A stretch of 64,000 nt of DNA from Bedellia somnulentella (Eukaryota > Arthropoda > Insecta > Lepidoptera > Bedelliidae): positions 5,635,695 through 5,699,694 of the forward strand of contig OY755190.1 in NCBI GenBank assembly GCA_963576735.1, written 5' to 3'. The notes under the pieces were generated by a model that ran no database searches, was not told the origin of the DNA, and saw only the letters and a list, made by a program, of their open reading frames with translations. Shown here one piece after another: positions 50,331-64,000 of the stretch. Made by a program: the position numbers and the translations under genes. Each line of letters begins with the position of its first letter. Within the stretch, counting starts at the first letter, position 1.

Positions 50331-50950
50331 TAAGTATCGATCACTAATCACCCCTGATAGTTATTTTGAAAATATATTTAATGTACAGAATTGACCTCTC
50401 TACAGATTTATTATAAGTATAGATATCATCATGCTAAATATCGTAGGGAGGAAGCAGTATAAAAACTTTACACCATCCGTGCGAAGCCGGGGCGGACCAC
50501 TAGTATTTGATAAAATACATGCAGTGAATTATATGCAATGACAGTTATGTTATCGTTTTTGTAAATTGGCAAATATTTTATTCAAATGTGTTTCTTGTTA
50601 CAAGACTGTAAAGTTGCTTTACGCAGATTTCTATTTTGTATACCTACTCATTTTGATACGATTACATTTTAACTGTATGCCTAGTGCTTTAAGGTATATT
50701 TTCCCTAAATGTTCAGATATTTATGATCACCCTGTCTGAGCAGATAACTTTGACGAGTTGTGCTTTCAGATATTATTGTCTCTTTGAGTGTTCAGATTTA
50801 ATTGAAAAACCACTGCTCATATATTTGTGGCGAATTGGATGTTCAGATCTTATTGACTTTATTTACCGTAAAGAATTTATTGAAATTTATTGCTGCTCAG
50901 ATATATTTGAGTACCTCGGCCGCTCCGATATATCTGATGGCGACTGTACA

Positions 50951-51577
50951 GTTTTGACCCTGGTACATTCTTATTATAGTACATAGATGTTTCATCTGAA
51001 AAGGATCGCTTTTCGATCTTTTTTTTTCAAAACGTAAATATTATTTTGGAGCTCATTCATTACAAATATTATTAATTATTTTCTCCGTATAATATTAGTA
51101 GGTATACATTTTGTTTAGAGTTTTACTTAGAGTCACCAGTTAATATATTGCCGTAAAAGGTTGATTTACTTTATTTTTTGAAAATCGAGAAAAGTAAATA
51201 AAAGAGGGACCAGTTTTCTATCTATATTCAAAAGTCCTGCCGATATTCTGTCACCTACCGTATTTCAGTAACTGTTATTCCTACTGACTTGATAAATCAT
51301 ATCAACATCATCACCAATATTTATATTTAAAGACGTCTATGCTGGAGAAATACATCTCTCCTAAAGATTGCCGTAACAACTGTTGCAACTTTGTTTCACC
51401 AAGTTGTCACGTTATAGGAGACCTATACGCACTGCGTTGACTGGTTCTGCAGAACATCCTAACATCCATCGATTTCTCGCATAATACGCGCTCTGCTGGC
51501 TTTAATAGATAACCCGATTCTTGTCCTACTTCTTCAGTCAAATTTTGGAAAAGATTAATCGCTCTACAATCCTTTAA
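50951..51577. other. upstream region of the TAO kinase gene
   Basis: Should contain 5'-UTR exon(s) and perhaps the promoter, but I cannot place them by eye. Confidence 0.35.
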
Positions 51578-51606
51578 TGGGTAATGCTATTCTAAGCCAA
51601 CACAAA
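51578..51606 (-). repeat. SINE-1 head fragment
   Basis: 'atgctattctaagccaacac' only. Confidence 0.55.
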
Positions 51607-51697
51607 GCTTCCCATACCTTATTTTTAAAAAATGTACTACTATAAATTATCAGTTATGTGATGCAAATAAATATATATATTTATTACATAGATAAAA

Positions 51698-59586
<7,889 letters not shown>

Positions 59587-59724
59587 GTAATATTATATAT
59601 TTGTAATAAATTATTTATTTCAGGCAACAAGGCCCATATAATATCAGTAAAATTTTAAGCAGAATATAGTATACAACATATACATATAAATAAATGGCTT
59701 AAAAATGCAGGCATCGGAGGTTTG

Positions 59725-59825
59725 AGTATTGATAAATGTAGATGAAGCTCGTGAGGTTTGCTAGGATCTTACAAAATTGCGATCGATAGTCTCTGCCTAC
59801 TCCAATATGAACTAACTGTGTGAGT
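59725..59825 (+). mobile_element. RTE-A LINE, short 3' fragment in Tao intron 6
   Basis: 'gtagatgaagctcgtgagg' to 'gcctactccaatatgaac' and 'tgtgtgagta'. Degenerate tail. Confidence 0.75.
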
Positions 59826-59837
59826 AAAAAGAAAGGA

Positions 59838-59885
59838 TTCCAGCCAGAGTTCGTCCTCCGACTGTCTGCGCAAGAGACACCGTTA

Positions 59886-59887
<2 letters not shown>
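59838..59887 (+). pseudogene. partial duplicate of Tao exon 6
   Basis: Encodes SSQSSSSDCLRKRHR then stop, against SSQSSSSGSLRRRHRP in exon 6. About three quarters of the bases match and most differences are at third codon positions. The similarity begins at ttccag and ends within a few bases of the LINE tail at 59,890. Confidence 0.75.
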
Positions 59888-59921
<34 letters not shown>

Positions 59922-60034
59922 CACAGAAATAATCTTTACAGGTATGGCCTAATACGATTAATTCTCACATATTTTACATTCTAATTATATTATACATACT
60001 TAGTTTTTTTTTTTTTAAATTTCTACTTTCCTTA

Positions 60035-63025
60035 TTATCTACAAGTATAACTATCAACTTCATAACATAAATAGCGTAGTGCTGTTTTTGTGAAGTCAGT
60101 CAGCGAACAGTGGAGAATATCGATCTCCTCATCGACCTGGTTCAATGCGGCTATAGCCCGCGTTAGTGAGTTTTCTCGCAAAAGATTTGTCCGAGACGAC
60201 GGCACTATGAGAAGCCGAGCACGCCGTCGTCGCAACGTAGTATTTGGAACCTCAACGCTCAATATAGTAAGAATAGTGGGATTGAAAATAATTCCTCTTA
60301 GAATTTTAAATAAATACACCATAAGAGTGAGATCTCTTCTAACCTCCAACTTGATATACCCTACCATACCCAAAATGAACAGAGTAGGGTACATCAACGG
60401 ATAGTACGGGTACACACCATACAATTTAAAATACAAGAATCTTATAAATTTATTTTGAATTTTCTCCACCATGAGACAATATTTTGTTTCATGTGGAGCC
60501 CAGATGACTGCATTAAATTCTAATTTACTTCTCACTAAAGAATTATAAAGAGATTTTATAGCCTCTATATTGGTAAAACCCTTAGCCGTGCGCAGCACAA
60601 AGCCAAGTGTTCTGAATGCTTTCTTACAAACGTTCACAATGTGACTACGAAAAGTTAGATCCGCACTAATAGTGACCCCGAGGTCACGCACTTCCTGCAC
60701 CCGCGGTAGCACTACTCCACCAATGTGATACGGGTGGTGGTATGGAGCGTGTTGCCTAGTTAGTGTGATAGTGACACATTTATTTATGTTGAGCATTAAT
60801 TTATTTTCCCGAGACCATCCCTCTACTGCTTCAATGTCATTCTGCATTCGATGACAATCGTCGGCAGTTTTAATTGGAAGCAGCAACTTCAGGTCATCGG
60901 CAAACATAAGACATATCGAGTGCTTAACTACTTTCGGGAGGTCATTCACCATGATAATAAACTCAAGGGGGCCCAAATTACTTCCCTGACTTATACCAGA
61001 ATACGCAGGATACTCGCCAGACTTATATCCAGCGTAGTCCACGTATTGGCAGCGGTTACCTAAGTACGTAGCAAAAAAATTTAAGGAATGCGGCGTGAAT
61101 CCCATTTTTGCTAGCTTTCCAAGAATGATATCTCCATCTACAGTGTCGAATGCCTTTTTAAAATCGAAGTACGATACGTCTACACTATTGCCAGAATCTA
61201 CCTGAGGAACCACGTGACACATAAAATTCAAAAGATTGCTAGTGGTACTATGATAGGGTCTAAACCCATGCTGACTATTTGTTATTGCCCCAGCTATCTC
61301 CCCGTATATTCGTTGTTGTAAAGCGGATTCGAATACTTTTGCGAATGCTGAAAGCACCGCTACAGGGCGATAATCCTGGACATTGGAACTTATTTTACCT
61401 TTTGGCACCGGAACCACTCGTGTAACTTTCCAAAAGTCCGGAAACGTCGCCTCCGATAGGCAAAGGTTATATATATGCAAGAGCGGATCTTCCAGAACTG
61501 CACGACAGTCCTTAACAACGAACCCCGGTATCCCGTCCGGCCCGGCCGACGTGTTGGCGGGCAGGCGAGCCAGCGCGCGGTGCACGTCGTCGCGGCTGAG
61601 CGCGGTGAGATGCACGCGCGCCGCTGCGCCCGCCGCCGCCGCGTCCGCCGCCATCGCGAGCGGGACACTAAGGCTTGCCGGGCTCTCTGCATACACAGAA
61701 CTGAAAAACTTTGAAAACGCATGAGCGGTTTCCTCTTCCGATAGTACCGATCCGTTCTCACTGATGATAGATTTATTTAAATTACCCCTTTTCGATTTAA
61801 CAAATTGCCAAAATAATTTCGGTTCCTTCGATAATAAATATTGAATGCGGTTTTCGTAATTTCGATTTGCAACCCGTAAATCTATCTTTAATTTAGCCCT
61901 AACCACTGAGAACTTATCGTAATCACATTGTGAACCTGTCCTTTTGAACAACCTATGTAGTTTAGCTTTTAGAGCAATGTCGCGTTTTATTTCAGGTGTA
62001 TACCACTCGGGATATGAATACCTAGGGCAGCCTGAATAACGCTTTTTCTGAGGAACGCAGTCATCTACTATACTATTTATGATAGTGTAAAAGTAAATGA
62101 GAGCTTCATTTGAATCTTTAATGCAATAGAGGTCGGTCCAGTCAGTCAGTAATAACTTAGTATATAGGGATGAAAAATCTGCTCGCCGAAAATTCCATTC
62201 ACGTTTAAACGTGGTGTTTGTAATTGAGTTACGCTGCGGCGACGGCGGCGACGGCGGCGACGGCGACTCCACGCCCTCGTTATCGCTACCACGGATGCAA
62301 CACAGTGTCACTTCCAATGGAGGGTGGTGCGCATCTTCACTCACAAGAGGCTCACTAGACAGCGTTACGCTCTCACACATGCCTTTCAACGCACCAAGGA
62401 CTAGGTCTAGGCAGCGGTCGTTTTTATTTAAGATAGTATTCATCTGGCTGACTCCACAATAAGCTTTAAAATATTCATAATAATTAATTACATCTATTGA
62501 ACAAGAATGCATATTAAAATCCCCTACAACTAACAATTTATTTTTATATTTAAAAGATAATTGCTCAATAATTTCAAATAATTTAAAATAATTGTAATTA
62601 GTGCTTTTAGGAGGGATATATACAACACATATTACGAACAAAAACCGATTTTTTCGAATTACCCTCGCTGAAATTATTTCAAACGAGTAATCGTCGACGC
62701 TCGTGTCTCCCGGCACCTGCACTCGGCGGATTTCGTAATCGGGCGTGGCCACTAACATCGCTCCGCCCATCTTTCTCCCGTCGTTGCGATCACACCGAAG
62801 AATTTTGTATCCAGTGGGAACCAATTCGGCGTCAAAAATAGATTCAGTACAACTCGTTTCGGTGATAGCGAACAATACTGCAGACGATGTTAAAATATTA
62901 TTTTTAAATTCTTCCAACTTAGTTCTAAGTCCTCTCACGTTTTGATAAAACAAAAGAATTTTCTTTATTGGTTTATTCTTTTGCACGTTTGTTTCGAAAC
63001 CAAACCCATTCGGCAAGCCTAACAT
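60035..63025 (-). CDS. LINE ORF2: apurinic-type endonuclease and reverse transcriptase
   Basis: 996 residues. The endonuclease nicks target DNA and the reverse transcriptase copies the RNA there. Endonuclease motifs: YQNVRGLRTK (27-36), ITET (54-57), GGAML (87-91), VVGDFNMHS (166-174), and HHPPLE near 233-238. Reverse-transcriptase motifs: SAGPDGIP (493-500), DYRPVAVLS (551-559), QHGFRP (585-590), FDFKKAFDTVD (620-630), GISQGSNLGPLEF (677-689) and the catalytic FADD (708-711). A Ser-Pro run (254-264) is coded by a GC-rich repeat. The start Met overlaps the end of ORF1 by 53 bp in another frame. No damage seen. Confidence 0.93.
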   Translation of the reverse strand: MLGLPNGFGFETNVQKNKPIKKILLFYQNVRGLRTKLEEFKNNILTSSAVLFAITETSCTESIFDAELVPTGYKILRCDRNDGRKMGGAMLVATPDYEIRRVQVPGDTSVDDYSFEIISARVIRKNRFLFVICVVYIPPKSTNYNYFKLFEIIEQLSFKYKNKLLVVGDFNMHSCSIDVINYYEYFKAYCGVSQMNTILNKNDRCLDLVLGALKGMCESVTLSSEPLVSEDAHHPPLEVTLCCIRGSDNEGVESPSPPSPPSPQRNSITNTTFKREWNFRRADFSSLYTKLLLTDWTDLYCIKDSNEALIYFYTIINSIVDDCVPQKKRYSGCPRYSYPEWYTPEIKRDIALKAKLHRLFKRTGSQCDYDKFSVVRAKLKIDLRVANRNYENRIQYLLSKEPKLFWQFVKSKRGNLNKSIISENGSVLSEEETAHAFSKFFSSVYAESPASLSVPLAMAADAAAAGAAARVHLTALSRDDVHRALARLPANTSAGPDGIPGFVVKDCRAVLEDPLLHIYNLCLSEATFPDFWKVTRVVPVPKGKISSNVQDYRPVAVLSAFAKVFESALQQRIYGEIAGAITNSQHGFRPYHSTTSNLLNFMCHVVPQVDSGNSVDVSYFDFKKAFDTVDGDIILGKLAKMGFTPHSLNFFATYLGNRCQYVDYAGYKSGEYPAYSGISQGSNLGPLEFIIMVNDLPKVVKHSICLMFADDLKLLLPIKTADDCHRMQNDIEAVEGWSRENKLMLNINKCVTITLTRQHAPYHHPYHIGGVVLPRVQEVRDLGVTISADLTFRSHIVNVCKKAFRTLGFVLRTAKGFTNIEAIKSLYNSLVRSKLEFNAVIWAPHETKYCLMVEKIQNKFIRFLYFKLYGVYPYYPLMYPTLFILGMVGYIKLEVRRDLTLMVYLFKILRGIIFNPTILTILSVEVPNTTLRRRRARLLIVPSSRTNLLRENSLTRAIAALNQVDEEIDILHCSLTDFTKTALRYLCYEVDSYTCR

Positions 63026-63998
63026 CTACTGGCCATTTATCTTGATTGCATACCTCATCGTATTTAGATTCAGGGATCCCAATTATAAAAGAAACATAAT
63101 CTCTTTCAGTTTTTAACTTTATTTTTTCCACTTTAAACTCCTTTTCTTTACCAATGATATTTTCAATATGATTTCTTATATTTTCATCTGTTGTAGTCTT
63201 TTTTAAACCCCACACATGCAGATACTTCTTCTGTTCAACGCCCTCAATTCCAGATATAGAAGAACCGCCGCCTTTTATAATAGTCGTTCTATTATAAACT
63301 CTTCTCTGTTTTTTTCCCACTTCAATCCACCCTTCGTTAGTCGGTTTATTAGAAATGACCTTGCCCGCTCCATTCGTAGTTTTCGTGGCCACAGCTGCAT
63401 AGCTCATGACACCACTAGCATTATCTTTCTGTCCCTTTTTAACTGCTACTTGCGCGGCCACTGGCTGCGATTGCGCATGCGCCCTCAGTGCTACGTCAGT
63501 TCTCTCGCTTGGCGGTAATGGCGAGTGCTGGTTTACTAGCTTCCGCTCGATGTTAGATACGAGAGCACTCTCATAACTCGATCCAGCCCTATGCATTGAC
63601 ATTTCAGCTTTCAGTTTCTGAACCTCCGATTGCAGCCTGCGACACTCATTTTTGGTACTTGCTAACTCCGTACGAAGACGAGTGTTCTCCAATGATGTCT
63701 CCAGTTTCTCGTTTATGATTTTAGTGAGTTTCTCCTCAAGTGAATTCATTTTTGAAGTGATTGTGTTGTTTAAAGCTTCCGTGATGTTAATAAGTGCTTT
63801 GCTCATCTCACTCGATTCGGTGGCATTGATATGATTTTCACTCTTGGACACCTGTTGATTCGGAGATGTAGTTACATCCTCACACGACATGTTGGTGGTG
63901 TTTATAGTCATGTCCAAGTTAACAAAATTGTCCTCCATCCTAGCAGGCCTAGCTCCCCTCACCGGAGTGTCATCCGTCACCACAATCCTTCTGGTCAC
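62973..63998 (-). CDS. LINE ORF1: coiled-coil nucleic-acid-binding protein, possibly truncated by the window edge
   Basis: 341 residues from the first Met in the window. A coiled coil (about 75-135, SLEEKLTKIINEKLETSLE onward) would allow multimers. A low-complexity middle is followed by an RRM/zinc-knuckle-free C-terminal domain (KYLHVWGLKKTTTDENIRNH, then YVSFIIGIPESKYDEV and WPVDVRLAEWVWF) like the RNA-binding part of ORF1 in several LINE clades. The frame may continue upstream past 64,000, where some clades carry a PHD finger. Basic C-terminus KRAKE. Confidence 0.85.
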   Translation of the reverse strand: MTRRIVVTDDTPVRGARPARMEDNFVNLDMTINTTNMSCEDVTTSPNQQVSKSENHINATESSEMSKALINITEALNNTITSKMNSLEEKLTKIINEKLETSLENTRLRTELASTKNECRRLQSEVQKLKAEMSMHRAGSSYESALVSNIERKLVNQHSPLPPSERTDVALRAHAQSQPVAAQVAVKKGQKDNASGVMSYAAVATKTTNGAGKVISNKPTNEGWIEVGKKQRRVYNRTTIIKGGGSSISGIEGVEQKKYLHVWGLKKTTTDENIRNHIENIIGKEKEFKVEKIKLKTERDYVSFIIGIPESKYDEVCNQDKWPVDVRLAEWVWFRNKRAKE

Positions 63999-64000
63999 AT

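Larger units (their letters stand above)
47871..50950. mobile_element. 3.1-kb element with ~290-bp inverted arms
   Basis: Left arm 47,871-48,165 and right arm 50,658-50,950 are reverse complements with few differences. The outer ends are TGTACAGTCGCC and its exact complement. The last bases would fit an element ending CAGTCGCC with a TA duplication. The arms contain a TCAGAT-type motif repeated every few tens of bases. The 2.5 kb between them show no transposase; they hold a tRNA-like sequence (48,693-48,777) and several unassigned repeats. Confidence 0.75.
59889..64000 (-). mobile_element. CR1/Jockey-group non-LTR retrotransposon, apparently intact, antisense in Tao intron 6
   Basis: Two overlapping ORFs on the minus strand, a short 3' UTR (60,034 to about 59,920) and a tail of AAAT units at 59,889-59,918. 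The 5' end is beyond the window. Both ORFs are free of stops. The clade is judged from ORF layout and motifs only; the tandem-repeat tail and ORF1 with coiled coil fit the CR1/Daphne/Jockey side of LINEs. Confidence 0.88.

Noticed and set aside
61383..61724. Plus-strand open frames opposite the LINE ORF2 (also at 61,475 and 62,211)
   Set aside because: They are antisense shadows of the GC-richer coding region of ORF2.
62235..62270. Independent GC-rich microsatellite
   Set aside because: It codes in frame for the Ser-Pro run of ORF2.

Overview
The window looks like AT-rich, repeat-dense nuclear DNA of an insect, most probably a moth or butterfly (Lepidoptera). The reasons are spliced genes with GT-AG introns, an insect-type HP1 protein and a TAO kinase, several tRNA-derived SINE families, RTE-type LINE tails, and one LINE 3' end resembling the HmRTE type known from butterflies. 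The species is an inference. There is no bacterial or viral gene content and no CRISPR array.

Layout. Positions 1-260 may hold the last exon of a gene from the left, which is uncertain. From 370 to 25,000 there is no supported host gene; the stretch is a mosaic of SINEs, decayed LINE pieces, DNA transposons with inverted ends and a 5'-truncated Penelope-like element (22,180-23,515). A decayed hAT transposon fills 25,277-27,601 between 8-bp target duplications. A long single-coding-exon gene of unknown function (28,274-31,816, + strand, 1180 residues) follows. The complete four-exon HP1 gene lies on the - strand (39,746 down to 35,578). From 40,500 to 51,600 are more SINEs, two RTE-type LINE 3' ends and a 3.1-kb element with roughly 290-bp inverted arms (47,871-50,950). 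The 5' part of the TAO kinase gene (+ strand, six coding exons from 51,698 to 59,586) occupies the right end. Its second coding intron is swollen to 5 kb by repeats. Its sixth intron carries an apparently intact CR1/Jockey-group LINE on the opposite strand, running off the window.

The dominant repeat, called SINE-1 here, is about 250 bp. About 40 copies or fragments are present, on both strands, with a (TATG)n tail. A second family, SINE-2, is about 355 bp with a tRNA-like head and a (TTATG)n tail. SINE-1, SINE-2 and the RTE-A LINE all end in a similar GGCGTGA-plus-TATG-repeat module, which suggests, but does not prove, that the LINE machinery moves the SINEs. Several copies keep clear target-site duplications, so the order of insertion can be read in places.

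The three recognised or open host genes are not obviously linked in function. HP1 is a chromatin protein, TAO is a Ser/Thr kinase of the Sterile-20 group, and the 1180-residue protein is an alpha-helical protein I cannot name. Coordinates of repeats are good to about 5-10 bases. Exon borders rest on splice-site consensus and reading-frame continuity and were not tested against transcripts.
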